A stretch of DNA of 64,000 nt, taken from Bacillus sp. WMMC1349 (GTDB lineage: Bacteria; Bacillota; Bacilli; Bacillales; Bacillaceae). Position 1 is the stretch's first letter. Every line of letters starts with the position of its first letter. The translations under genes were made by a program, and so were the position numbers. Below the pieces are notes generated by a model, which saw only the letters and a program-made list of their open reading frames with translations, had not been told where the DNA came from and made no database searches. Of this stretch, positions 53,239 to 61,562 are shown piece by piece. Location: NCBI RefSeq assembly GCF_013155385.1, contig NZ_JABJUQ010000007.1, forward strand, positions 3,566,501-3,630,500, given 5' to 3'.

Positions 53239-53544
53239 GTGACAGAGGATATTAATCATTTAAAATCTGCCAACCCGGAAGTTTATCAAAAGCTAAAGGA
53301 TATGGATATTACCGCTGCATCAGGTTATAGAGATAGTTGGATTGCTCTAGACAGTGATGATATCGTATCAACAGAAAGTCAGCATGGTGATATACTAGGG
53401 GAGCTCATTGACGAAAAACGAGTGTTTAAAATAGATGATGCCCGGCTTAGTTTAGATTCAAAGCATCTAGCTTATCTAGAAGAAGTTAGGGACGATGATT
53501 TTGTAAATTTAATTCAAAAGGTTAATGAAAAAGAAGCAAAATAG
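53239..53544 (+). CDS. Hypothetical acidic protein (101 aa) upstream of lipoprotein B1
   Basis: A 101-residue acidic protein from a GTG at 53239 (MTEDINHLKSANPEVYQKLK, then DSWIALDSDDIVSTES). No signal peptide or membrane segment is seen. The ribosome site is weak (GTAAGG), so translation may be coupled to the preceding short frame or begin further in. It ends 10 bases before lipoprotein B1 and is probably in the same transcript. No family recognised. Confidence 0.55.
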   Translation: MTEDINHLKSANPEVYQKLKDMDITAASGYRDSWIALDSDDIVSTESQHGDILGELIDEKRVFKIDDARLSLDSKHLAYLEEVRDDDFVNLIQKVNEKEAK

Positions 53545-53554
53545 GAGAAGATGA

Positions 53555-54679
53555 ATGTTAAAGAAACGATGGATAAGCTTAAGTCTTGTACTAGCATGCA
53601 CACTATTTATCACTGCTTGCGGAAAAGATAAGTTTGACGAGGCCACATATAAAAAAGGTATGCCAGAAGACAGCCCGGCATTTAAAGAATTTATGATACA
53701 TGAGCTCAGATCTTCCTTTGATAAAACTTTGAGTCATCAAGGACATAGTTACTTGATGATGCGGGGTGATCCAGACGAATTTTTTTACTATAAAATTACA
53801 GATAAACAACTTCAGAATATTTACAAGCCTATTTTTTCAGTAAAAGAAAATTATTCTGGAAAGTTATACGATCTAAGACAAGTTGACCTTTCCAAAAAAG
53901 GAACAGTTATGCATGATAAACTAGGCAAAAATCTCCCGGATATAACGTCAGACAAACATAATGTATTGAAAGTGAAAACAGCTAATGGAGCAAAAAAGTT
54001 TAAATTACCATTTGCAAAGGAGAAAGAAATATATTCTTTTGAACCCGAAGCGATTAATAAAGAAGATATGTTGATACAGACAATAGTACATGAAAAACAG
54101 GAAGATGGAGATGTGCAAATATATTATCTGTTTTTAAAACAAGATTTCTCAAAACATCAAGTTGTCGAAGGTGAAAAATTATATGGGGAAATTGAGTCAG
54201 GAAAACTAAATAATTACTTATCAGTGTTTCCAAAGGTGTCAGAGGATGGGTCATACCTGAAGTTGTTTGACAATAATTTCTTGGAAAAAAAGACAAACAA
54301 GGTTCGAAAAATCAAAGACACTGATTATTTAAGCGTAGACGGAAAATATGTTTATATTAACGGGCGAAAAGAAGAAGAAAAAGATGTAATGCCTGACGGT
54401 GTTCAAAAAATTCAAACAGTGGATAATTATTTTAAAGGAAACCATAAGTATAAAGCCGAATTCAAGTTAGATTTCGGAAATATTGCTGACAAGATGGATA
54501 TTAATTCGGATACTGCGGACATGGCTGATATCCGTTATTTTAATGAGAATTTTGTTGTTTTAAGTGTTTATTATAATGGGATGTTTGTTGGGACAGCAGG
54601 CTCCTTTAATGTATTAATTGATTTACAAAAAAATAAAAACCAGCCGACTGCTTATTTGGTTGATTTAGGAATTTCGTAA
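53555..54679 (+). CDS. Lipoprotein B1 (first of three paralogues)
   Basis: A 374-residue lipoprotein with signal MLKKRWISLSLVLACTLFITAC and lipidated Cys22. The N-terminal part (YKKGMPEDSPAFKEFM) and a long C-terminal block (NKVRKIKDTDYLS, DGKYVYINGRKEEEK, MPDGVQKIQTVDNYF, GTAGSFNVLIDL, QPTAYLVDLGIS) are shared with B2 and B3; the middle varies. GGAGAAG precedes the ATG. The family is not recognised. Copies B1 and B3 are more alike than either is to B2, and their downstream sequences are also repeated. Confidence 0.8.
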   Translation: MLKKRWISLSLVLACTLFITACGKDKFDEATYKKGMPEDSPAFKEFMIHELRSSFDKTLSHQGHSYLMMRGDPDEFFYYKITDKQLQNIYKPIFSVKENYSGKLYDLRQVDLSKKGTVMHDKLGKNLPDITSDKHNVLKVKTANGAKKFKLPFAKEKEIYSFEPEAINKEDMLIQTIVHEKQEDGDVQIYYLFLKQDFSKHQVVEGEKLYGEIESGKLNNYLSVFPKVSEDGSYLKLFDNNFLEKKTNKVRKIKDTDYLSVDGKYVYINGRKEEEKDVMPDGVQKIQTVDNYFKGNHKYKAEFKLDFGNIADKMDINSDTADMADIRYFNENFVVLSVYYNGMFVGTAGSFNVLIDLQKNKNQPTAYLVDLGIS

Positions 54680-54748
54680 GGCATCAAAAATGCTGGTACA
54701 TTTAGTTTAATATCAGGATTTTATCAGAATCAATGTTTCAGTGTTCCT

Positions 54749-54796
54749 GGGGTTGATCGATTGATTCCACAAAGATTCGGTTAATCCCTCATTTTT
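54749..54796 (+). terminator. Terminator after lipoprotein B1
   Basis: GGGGTTGATCGA pairs imperfectly with TTCGGTTAATCCC, then CATTTTT. Related hairpins follow B2 and B3. Confidence 0.7.
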
Positions 54797-54852
54797 GAGA
54801 CTTAAAAAATTACTGTGTTTTTCTTTATACAAAATGAAAGGGACATATGAAT

Positions 54853-56028
54853 ATGAAAAAACGATTGATCAGCTTAAGTCTTGTACTAGCATGCACACTA
54901 TTTATCACTGCTTGCGGAAAAGATAAGTTTGAAGAAGTCACATATAAAAAAGGTTTTCCAAAGGAAGCTAGCGATGGTTTAATTGAGTTCATGAAACATA
55001 CTCTTACTAGAAGTACAGATCAAAAACTTTTTGGAAAGAACGGAATTACTGTATTTTCAACGGCAGCAATCAACCAAAAACAAGATATTCATTATTCACA
55101 GTATACAAAAGATCAGTTAATAGAGTATTATAAGCCTTTATCTATTGCAAAAAATCCAAAAAAGACTTTAAACGAAGAATTATACAAATCAGAACCTTTA
55201 GAAAAATCTTTGTATCATTCTATAAATAATCATGAAAAATATAATCTTCCTCAAGTAAAGATATTACGGAATAATCAACTCGAAGTGAAAACCAAGAAAA
55301 ATAATAAAATATTAGACTTGCCAGTTCTTTTGAAAAGATATGGGGTCAAAAATTCCGACGAATTGAAAATTAATTTATATGTAGTTAATGCCAAATGTTT
55401 TTCTTTAGTTATTCAAGATTATAGTATAAAAGATAGTGTAAACAGTACGGTTGGACTTTTTATTACACAGGACCTATCAAATATAAAGACAACAGTTATA
55501 GCCAAAGAAAAACTGCAAAAAACATTATCAACAGGGAAGCTTAAAAATTTTTACAACTTGCTTGACAAGATAGACGAGTCGGGAAGATATTCACTTTTGT
55601 TTTTTGATGACATGATTTTAGATAAAAAAGCAAATCAGTTAAAAGAAATTAAAAAAAATGATTATTTAAGTGAAGATGGAAAATATGTTTATATTAACGG
55701 GCGAAAAGAAAAAGAAAGAGATGTAATGCCAGACGGAGTCCAAAAGATTCAAACAATCGATAATTATTTAAAAGGAAACGATAAGTATGAAGCTCAATTC
55801 AAGATAGATTTTGAAAATATAGCAAACGAGATGAATTTTAAATCAGATGCAGTTAGTATGGCGTATATCTGTTATTTTAATGAGAATTTTGCTGTCTTAA
55901 GTGTTGCTTATAATGGGAGGCTGGTTGGAACAGCAGGAGAGGTTAATGTGCTAATTGATTTGAAAAACAAAACCCAGCCAACAGCTTTTTTAGTTGATTT
56001 AGGAATAATGTCAAAAAGGGATTTTTAG
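54853..56028 (+). CDS. Lipoprotein B2
   Basis: About 391 residues, signal MKKRLISLSLVLACTLFITAC. The C-terminal block (EDGKYVYINGRKEKER, MPDGVQKIQTIDNYLK, QPTAFLVDLGI) is conserved, while the central third (STAAINQKQDIHYSQYTKDQ, KTLNEELYKSEPL) differs clearly from B1 and B3. It has a tail SKRDF absent from the others. The ATG at 54853 aligns with the B3 start; an ATG two codons earlier is closer to AAAGGG. It has its own leader and terminator. Confidence 0.8.
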   Translation: MKKRLISLSLVLACTLFITACGKDKFEEVTYKKGFPKEASDGLIEFMKHTLTRSTDQKLFGKNGITVFSTAAINQKQDIHYSQYTKDQLIEYYKPLSIAKNPKKTLNEELYKSEPLEKSLYHSINNHEKYNLPQVKILRNNQLEVKTKKNNKILDLPVLLKRYGVKNSDELKINLYVVNAKCFSLVIQDYSIKDSVNSTVGLFITQDLSNIKTTVIAKEKLQKTLSTGKLKNFYNLLDKIDESGRYSLLFFDDMILDKKANQLKEIKKNDYLSEDGKYVYINGRKEKERDVMPDGVQKIQTIDNYLKGNDKYEAQFKIDFENIANEMNFKSDAVSMAYICYFNENFAVLSVAYNGRLVGTAGEVNVLIDLKNKTQPTAFLVDLGIMSKRDF

Positions 56029-56151
56029 ACGTGGGGTTCGTAGTAGATGATTTAAGAATACGTTTCAAACCGTAGAATGAATATTTATAAAATAAAAATG
56101 AGCTGCCTGCACATTTGTCAATATACATCAAATTTTAAAGTTTCTCTTTCT

Positions 56152-56199
56152 GGGGTTAACCGAGTGATTCCGAAAAAATTCGGTTAATTCGGCTTTTTT
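56152..56199 (+). terminator. Terminator after lipoprotein B2
   Basis: GGGGTTAACCGA and TTCGGTTAATTC form a stem with a T-run after it; homologous to the hairpins after B1 and B3. Confidence 0.75.
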
Positions 56200-56255
56200 G
56201 AAACTAAATAAAATTAAAGTGTTTTCTTTATACAAAATAAAAAGGACATATTCAT

Positions 56256-57380
56256 ATGAAAAAAAGATTAATCAGCTTAAGTCTTGTACTAGCATGCTCA
56301 TTGTTTATCACAGGCTGCGAAAAAGATAAGGTTGAAGACACCATCTATAAAAAGGGTTTACCAGAAGATAGCCTGGCATTTAAAGAATTTATGAGAAATA
56401 ATCTCGGTCTATCCTCAGAAGATATAACTTTAAGTCATCAAGGGCATAGTTATTTGATGACACGCAGTGATACAGATAAAATTCGATATTTTAAATATAC
56501 AGATGAACAGCTTCATAACAGTTATAAACCTATTTTTTCTGTAAAAAAAGATTTTCCTGAAAAGCTGAGTGAAATAAGTCGTGTCAATTTTTATAAAGAA
56601 GGAAAAACTATTCATAATAAACTAGCTGAAAATCTTCCCGATGTAACAGTCGAAAAAAAGAATATGTTGAAAGTGAAAACAACATATGGAGAAAAAAAGC
56701 TTGCGATGCCACCAGAAAACGAAAGAGAAATCATGTATCTTAAACTTGAAGCAATTAATAAAGAAAATATGTTGATTCAAGTACGGATGAGTAATGAATC
56801 GATAGTTAGAGACTTGCGAGTATATTATTTGTTTTTAAAAAAAGATCTTTCAAAACATCAAATTGTCGAAGAAGAAAACTTATATACCACAATTGAGTCT
56901 GGAAAGTTAAACGATTATCTGTCTGTGTTTCCGAAGGTGTCAGAGGATGGATCATACCTTAAGTTATTTGACAATAATTTCTTGAAAAAAAAGACAAACA
57001 AGGTTCGAAAAATCAAAGACACTGATTACTTAAGTCTAGACGGAAAATATGTATATATAAACGGGCGAAAAGAAGAAGAAACAAGTGTAATGCCTGACGG
57101 TGTCCAAAAGATTCAAACAGTGGATAACTATTTTAAAGGAACCGATAAGTATGAAGCACAATTCGAGATAGACTATGGGGATATTGCAGACGAGGTTGAT
57201 ATTAGTTCAGGTGCTGCGGGCATAGCTCATATCAGTTATTTTAATAAAGATTTTGTTGTCTTAAGTATTTCATACAATGGGTTTATAGTTGGAACGGCGG
57301 GCTCTACTAATGTATTAATTGATTTACAAAAAAATAAAAACCAGCCGACTGCTTATTTGGTTGATTTAGGAATTTCGTAA
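56256..57380 (+). CDS. Lipoprotein B3
   Basis: A 374-residue paralogue, signal MKKRLISLSLVLACSLFITGC. It shares KLNDYLSVFPKVSEDGSYLK, LFDNNFL, DTDYLSLDGKYVYINGRKEE and QPTAYLVDLGIS with B1. AAAAAGGA lies 10 bases before the ATG at 56256. Sequence after its stop repeats the sequence after B1 (GGCATCAAAAATGCTGGTAC), so the duplication unit included the 3' flank. Role unknown. Confidence 0.8.
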   Translation: MKKRLISLSLVLACSLFITGCEKDKVEDTIYKKGLPEDSLAFKEFMRNNLGLSSEDITLSHQGHSYLMTRSDTDKIRYFKYTDEQLHNSYKPIFSVKKDFPEKLSEISRVNFYKEGKTIHNKLAENLPDVTVEKKNMLKVKTTYGEKKLAMPPENEREIMYLKLEAINKENMLIQVRMSNESIVRDLRVYYLFLKKDLSKHQIVEEENLYTTIESGKLNDYLSVFPKVSEDGSYLKLFDNNFLKKKTNKVRKIKDTDYLSLDGKYVYINGRKEEETSVMPDGVQKIQTVDNYFKGTDKYEAQFEIDYGDIADEVDISSGAAGIAHISYFNKDFVVLSISYNGFIVGTAGSTNVLIDLQKNKNQPTAYLVDLGIS

Positions 57381-57442
57381 GGCATCAAAAATGCTGGTAC
57401 ATTTAGTTTAATATCAGTATCAAATTTTAAAGTCTACCTTCC

Positions 57443-57491
57443 TTGGGTTAACCAAGTGATTCGAAAAATTCGGTTAACCCCTTCTTTTTTT
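57443..57491 (+). terminator. Terminator after lipoprotein B3
   Basis: GGGTTAACC (57445-57453) and GGTTAACCC (57472-57480) pair perfectly, followed by CTTCTTTTTTT. Confidence 0.85.
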
Positions 57492-57507
57492 GAGAGGAGT
57501 GGGTTTA

Positions 57508-57678
57508 TAGTCCTTTTTCAACATAAATCAGGGGGAATTGCGAGACTCCTGCGGAAACAGTGAGCCAGGCGAGACCCAAGAGGAGCAAGGAACGAGCTCC
57601 GAGGAGGCTCGCGGATCGCCCGCGGAAAGCGAGCAAATTCCCCAATTTTTATTCATCCACACGACTTTCAGGACAGCC
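57508..57678. repeat. Interspersed palindromic repeat, copy 3 (long form, inverted)
   Basis: It has the same ends and core as copies 1 and 2 but in the opposite orientation and with an extra 71-base interior. The interior is bounded by direct repeats GCGGAAA at 57551-57557 and 57622-57628. Loss of one GCGGAAA and the interior reproduces the short form. Confidence 0.82.
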
Positions 57679-57732
57679 CCTTTTTTCTTTACCATTCTTT
57701 ATATAAAACTCAAACAGAGGGGATATAATCAT

Positions 57733-57804
57733 AATCTCATAGTGCTCTTCTTATATTGTGTACATTAGATAAAGTTTGAAAGGCTTCTTGAATGAGGTAT
57801 CGTT
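57733..57804. repeat. 72-bp direct repeat, right copy
   Basis: It matches 52749-52820 at 69 of 72 positions in the same orientation, closing a 5.06-kb segment that contains the three B lipoproteins. Here the repeat is still joined to the gene fragment it came from. Confidence 0.85.
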
Positions 57805-57955
57805 CTATATTTTCAATCCCCCACACCATCTCATGTACTGGAATACGGTAAAAGAAATCATAACCAATTGATGCGGGTTTACAATAGACAACATCAAGTT
57901 CAAAAGAGGGGATTTTTGAGAGATTAAAGATGCCGGCATTGCTACAATCAAACAA
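57737..57955 (-). pseudogene. C-terminal fragment of an unrecognised gene
   Basis: A 72-codon frame ending FYRIPVHEMVWGIENIERYL then IQEAFQTLSNVHNIRRAL. No ribosome site or convincing start is seen, and the left direct repeat holds another copy of its last residues. It looks like the surviving end of a longer gene. The 58005-58080 stretch beyond it shows nothing recognised. Confidence 0.4.
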
Positions 57956-58080
57956 ATGCTATCACAAATCAAGATAGCGGTTTTTTCCCTGTTTCCCATA
58001 ACCATACTGATACTTACTCTGATTTTTTCGATTCAGGTGCGTCTAGCGGTGGCAGCTGCTGAATGTAGTCGTAGAAAGCG

Positions 58081-58107
58081 AAAAAGCAGCTCTCTCAAAA
58101 GCTGCTT
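58081..58107 (-). terminator. Terminator of the deacetylase gene
   Basis: AAGCAGCT and AGCTGCTT pair around a short loop and are followed on the minus strand by TTTTTC. Confidence 0.85.
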
Positions 58108-58113
58108 CCGCAA

Positions 58114-58947
58114 TCACTTGTTTCGTTCTATCATTCTCGCAAATGCTTCAGTTGACAATCCTGGTGAGATCCGGACGCGATGAAGTGCCTGCATGCCTTG
58201 CTCCCTTGATGCTGCCCCTGGTTCTGTTGTGACAGCCATTTGATAGCCAGATTCTTTCGCCAGTCTTAACGTATCTGAATTATAACGTCCGACCGGGTAA
58301 CTGAGCATGACGGTTTTTTGGTTGAACATCCCGTCAAACAGTTTTTTTGACCGTGTCATTTCGTTTTTCTGCTGGTCTGCCGTTAGTCCGTTCAACTCGA
58401 CATGGTTTATCGTATGGCTCTCAATTGAAACCCCATTTTGACTCATTTCTTTCATTTGCTTTGTTGTTAAATGATTTTTAGTGCCAATCGATTTGCCAAT
58501 CATAAAAATTGTCGCTTTCATTCCGTATTCTTTCAATATCGGATACGCTTTCGTATAGTTATCTGTATATCCATCATCAAAAGTAATCAACACACATTTT
58601 TTGCTCGGTTTTTTATCTTGCGTTAAGACAATGTAGGCTTCTTCCGGTGTCAGCGTATAGTATCCATTTTTCTTTAACCATTCCATCTGTTTGCGAAATT
58701 GCGCTTCCGGTACACGGAGACTGTTTCCAGAAGAGATGCTATGATACATCAAAATCGGAATTCGAGCAGGGCTATCTACCTTTATCCAATTTTTAGAATG
58801 GGCGGTCTCTTTTTTAGGTGTTACTTTCTCCGGATGAGCCGGTGCTTTTGATTTTGTCCGCTCTTCTCCACTCGCTTCATAGCTTGAGCAACCGTATAGA
58901 GTGAATACCGCCACAAACAACAGAAAAAGCATTTTCGTGTTTTTCAT
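58114..58947 (-). CDS. yxkH: Polysaccharide deacetylase lipoprotein (YxkH)
   Basis: A 277-residue lipoprotein (signal ending LYGC, Cys20) with a NodB-type carbohydrate esterase family 4 domain. Metal and catalytic motifs are visible: ILMYHSIS, ITFDDGYTDNY with the catalytic Asp, and ESHTINH with the two metal-binding His. YPVGRYN stands where many members have a PYG-type motif. It would N-deacetylate an extracellular or wall polysaccharide. Resembles B. subtilis YxkH. It lies downstream of, and co-oriented with, a cellulose-synthase-like gene, so both may act on one exopolysaccharide (inference). Confidence 0.88.
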   Translation of the reverse strand: MKNTKMLFLLFVAVFTLYGCSSYEASGEERTKSKAPAHPEKVTPKKETAHSKNWIKVDSPARIPILMYHSISSGNSLRVPEAQFRKQMEWLKKNGYYTLTPEEAYIVLTQDKKPSKKCVLITFDDGYTDNYTKAYPILKEYGMKATIFMIGKSIGTKNHLTTKQMKEMSQNGVSIESHTINHVELNGLTADQQKNEMTRSKKLFDGMFNQKTVMLSYPVGRYNSDTLRLAKESGYQMAVTTEPGAASREQGMQALHRVRISPGLSTEAFARMIERNK

Positions 58948-59060
58948 CTTATATCCTTCTTTCTTCTCTAAGTCACCTCTATGATTTTACCATTTTTTCA
59001 TCTTTCTGAGTCTATGAAACATGAAGAAAGACCCGAATTTTTCTCGGGTCTCACTTTATA

Positions 59061-61304
59061 TCATGCTGGTTTCTCATTGGGTTGTTCATTTAGAAATTTT
59101 AATCCCGCTGTATAACGTTTTCTCTTTCTCTTCGTCCAACAAACAAGTGCCAATCTCTGTCCGAGGTTTTGATCATCAAAGGTAATCCAGACGTTCCCAT
59201 CCATTTCAAGCGGTATATTTGTTTCAATTTGACAGCCTGACGGACTAATATCTTTGATCGCAATCTCACTTAAGGAATCTTCACCTGGAATCGACAGTGT
59301 TCCCTTTCCTTCGAACGCTTCGCGAATATACTTTCTTTTAAAAGCTTCAGGGTTTTTTTCCGTTTTCATCAAAAAGCGCATAACGGTTGAAAATGTGTCA
59401 GCTCGTTTTTCCCGATCAGCTTTTTTGGCATTTTTTTCAGTAAACATATAACCAATTAAATTAACATATAATTCCGAGTCCAATTCTTTAAAACGCAAAC
59501 CGATTTCGATATCATCTCCAGCTTTCGTTGTCCAAATCACCTGCACTGGCAGCTTTCCAACTTTATCAATGATCAGGTTGTCCACTTGATAATAGACAGC
59601 TGCTTCAGCTGTATAAGGCAGTCTGACACGGGCTCCTGTATCACTCAAATCTTCCAGTTCACATTGATGCTCTTGATCTGTCTGACTTGTCGAGAATGCC
59701 GCTGGTTTGTTCATCATAAATCGTTCAGAGCTACGAAATCTCGGTCTGTCAAAAGCAACAAGCATTGCAAGTAAAAGACCTATTGCATTATACAGAACCC
59801 AAAACAAGTTGTATGACGTAATATTGATATCAAACGTACCTAGAACCAAATAGTCATAAAGAGTTTTACCAAGGGCAGCAATTGTCAAAGCAAACAAAAT
59901 AGCGCACGGATAAGCCGTAGTATACCTGAATTTACGTCGATCAGTATGAACTCCCTTAGGTGTTACTTTAAAGTCAAACCGCTTCTTAAAAATAAATTCA
60001 GATAAAGCAGACATCGCCAAATGCGGTGCCATGGACGTATCATAAATATGGCTCCAACTCATACTGCGTTGCTTGTCGGAAACAGATTTAAAAGAAAGAT
60101 AAGAGCTCAAAAACGCCGGCAGCCAAAACATCGTGATTTCCAAAACATTCGTCTTCAAACTGTGAATACCAAATAACAAAAACAACAATGGCGCTAAGAT
60201 ATATACCATTTTAAAGACACCGAAAAACCAAAACAGAATACCATCAAAATAAAGAACCCGTTGCATCGGTGTCAGCCCTTTTAATAACAGAGGATTCCAT
60301 TTTTTACCACACTGAATGTTTCCGCGGCACCAGCGGTCACGCTGTTTTAGCAAATCGGTCCAAGTTTCAGGGGCAAGCCCCACCGCGAGTACTTCACCGA
60401 CAAATGCAGCTTCATATTTCGTTTGCAACAGCATTCCCGTTGCCATATCCTCCGTTATGACTCCAGTAGCAAATCCACCAATTTCATCTAAAGCCGTTCT
60501 TCTAAACACAGTATTACTACCGACATACATCACAGCATTAAAACGGTCTTTTCCAGCCTGTAGTCTCCGCATAAAAAAGTCCTGTTCATTCGGAATATTA
60601 GTTCCTGAGAACAAATTATACTGATATGGATCTTCATTATAGAAAGCTTGTGGTGTTTGAACAAAAGCCACCTTTTCTTCTTTAAAATAACCAACCGTTT
60701 TCTTTAAAAAAGACGGCAGTGGCACCATATCGGCATCAAATGTAACAATCAACTCACCCGTTGTACAACTCATGGCATGATTTAAGTTACCTGCTTTTGC
60801 ATGTTCATTCGTTTTACGTGTTAAATAATGAACACCAAATTCCTCAGCTAATTTTTTAATATCTTTACGTTTGCCATCATCACAAAGATAAATGTTAACA
60901 AGCTCTTTCGGGTAATCAAGCTTTAAACAACCTGCAACTGATTTCTTCAACACATTTCGTTCCTCATTGTAAGTGGCAATAAAAATGTCAACACTTGGCC
61001 AATGATCGTTTTCATCCAACAGAACAGGAGTTCTTTTCCTTTCTTTCCAAATAAGCGTATAAAAAACGAGCAGTTGCAAAAATCCGACCAGTTCAGTAAC
61101 AACCAGAATAATCCCCATCGTCACATCTGCAGGACTTGCAGTTGGCAAAGTAAACCCAAACCGCCAAACAATATAAACACCATTTGTTATAAGGCAAATG
61201 ATGATTAACATCTTTTTGAAGCGAGCGCTTATTTTAATGCCAAAAAAACTAATAAAAATTAGCAGAATCATCGCAATCGGATAATAATTCAAAAAATATT
61301 CCAT
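59061..61304 (-). CDS. Cellulose-synthase-like glycosyltransferase with two PilZ domains
   Basis: A 747-residue inner-membrane processive GT2 enzyme of the BcsA type. The catalytic residues are CDDG (141-144), DAD (190-192), TED (284-286) and QRDRW (321-325), with the gating-loop region after them. Membrane helices occur at about 5-85, 350-410 and 465-515. A first PilZ domain (about 524-620) has RSSER (524-528) and DLSDTG (552-557); a second (about 655-740) has RKYIR (657-661) and DISPSG (685-690). Both carry the residues that bind cyclic-di-GMP. BcsA normally has one PilZ, so the tandem pair is unusual. No bcsB-like gene is seen here. Substrate (UDP-glucose or another) is not determined. Confidence 0.88.
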   Translation of the reverse strand: MEYFLNYYPIAMILLIFISFFGIKISARFKKMLIIICLITNGVYIVWRFGFTLPTASPADVTMGIILVVTELVGFLQLLVFYTLIWKERKRTPVLLDENDHWPSVDIFIATYNEERNVLKKSVAGCLKLDYPKELVNIYLCDDGKRKDIKKLAEEFGVHYLTRKTNEHAKAGNLNHAMSCTTGELIVTFDADMVPLPSFLKKTVGYFKEEKVAFVQTPQAFYNEDPYQYNLFSGTNIPNEQDFFMRRLQAGKDRFNAVMYVGSNTVFRRTALDEIGGFATGVITEDMATGMLLQTKYEAAFVGEVLAVGLAPETWTDLLKQRDRWCRGNIQCGKKWNPLLLKGLTPMQRVLYFDGILFWFFGVFKMVYILAPLLFLLFGIHSLKTNVLEITMFWLPAFLSSYLSFKSVSDKQRSMSWSHIYDTSMAPHLAMSALSEFIFKKRFDFKVTPKGVHTDRRKFRYTTAYPCAILFALTIAALGKTLYDYLVLGTFDINITSYNLFWVLYNAIGLLLAMLVAFDRPRFRSSERFMMNKPAAFSTSQTDQEHQCELEDLSDTGARVRLPYTAEAAVYYQVDNLIIDKVGKLPVQVIWTTKAGDDIEIGLRFKELDSELYVNLIGYMFTEKNAKKADREKRADTFSTVMRFLMKTEKNPEAFKRKYIREAFEGKGTLSIPGEDSLSEIAIKDISPSGCQIETNIPLEMDGNVWITFDDQNLGQRLALVCWTKRKRKRYTAGLKFLNEQPNEKPA

Positions 61305-61345
61305 CTTTTTTCTCCTATATAAATAAAATCGACTGCTGTCATGGA

Positions 61346-61405
61346 GAATTATAACTTTATGTACTAATGAATGTTATAATTCCCAATTCAGCAATGAAGC
61401 TGAAT
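61346..61405 (-). promoter_or_regulatory. Two adjacent hairpins in the leader of the PilZ glycosyltransferase
   Basis: GAATTATAAC/GTTATAATTC (61346-61355 and 61373-61382) and ATTCAGC/GCTGAAT (61386-61392 and 61399-61405) form two stems 40-100 bases upstream of the start codon. No known riboswitch consensus was recognised. Confidence 0.45.
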
Positions 61406-61532
61406 CTCTCCAAAAGACCTTTTTAATATTTGACCAGAACTAATTTTACATTACTTTAGACTCTTTTTCAATGGAATTTGGTATGGAAAAATATAAATAA
61501 ATGAAAAAAGTCCTGTATTTTAACAGAACAAC

Positions 61533-61557
61533 TAAAAAAACCAGCTTTGGCAGCTGG
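61533..61557 (-). terminator. Terminator of the duplicated-domain gene
   Basis: CCAGCT and AGCTGG pair around GCCAA (minus strand), followed by seven T residues, six bases after the stop. Confidence 0.85.
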
Positions 61558-61562
61558 AATGA

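Noticed and set aside
57538..57768. Plus-strand 76-residue reading frame
   Set aside because: It lies entirely inside the palindromic repeat copy 3 and its flank; composition is that of repeat DNA, with no ribosome site.
57805..58005. 66-residue minus-strand frame MVMGNREKTAILICDSICLI
   Set aside because: No ribosome site, and it conflicts with the better-supported gene fragment in another frame that contains the direct repeat.
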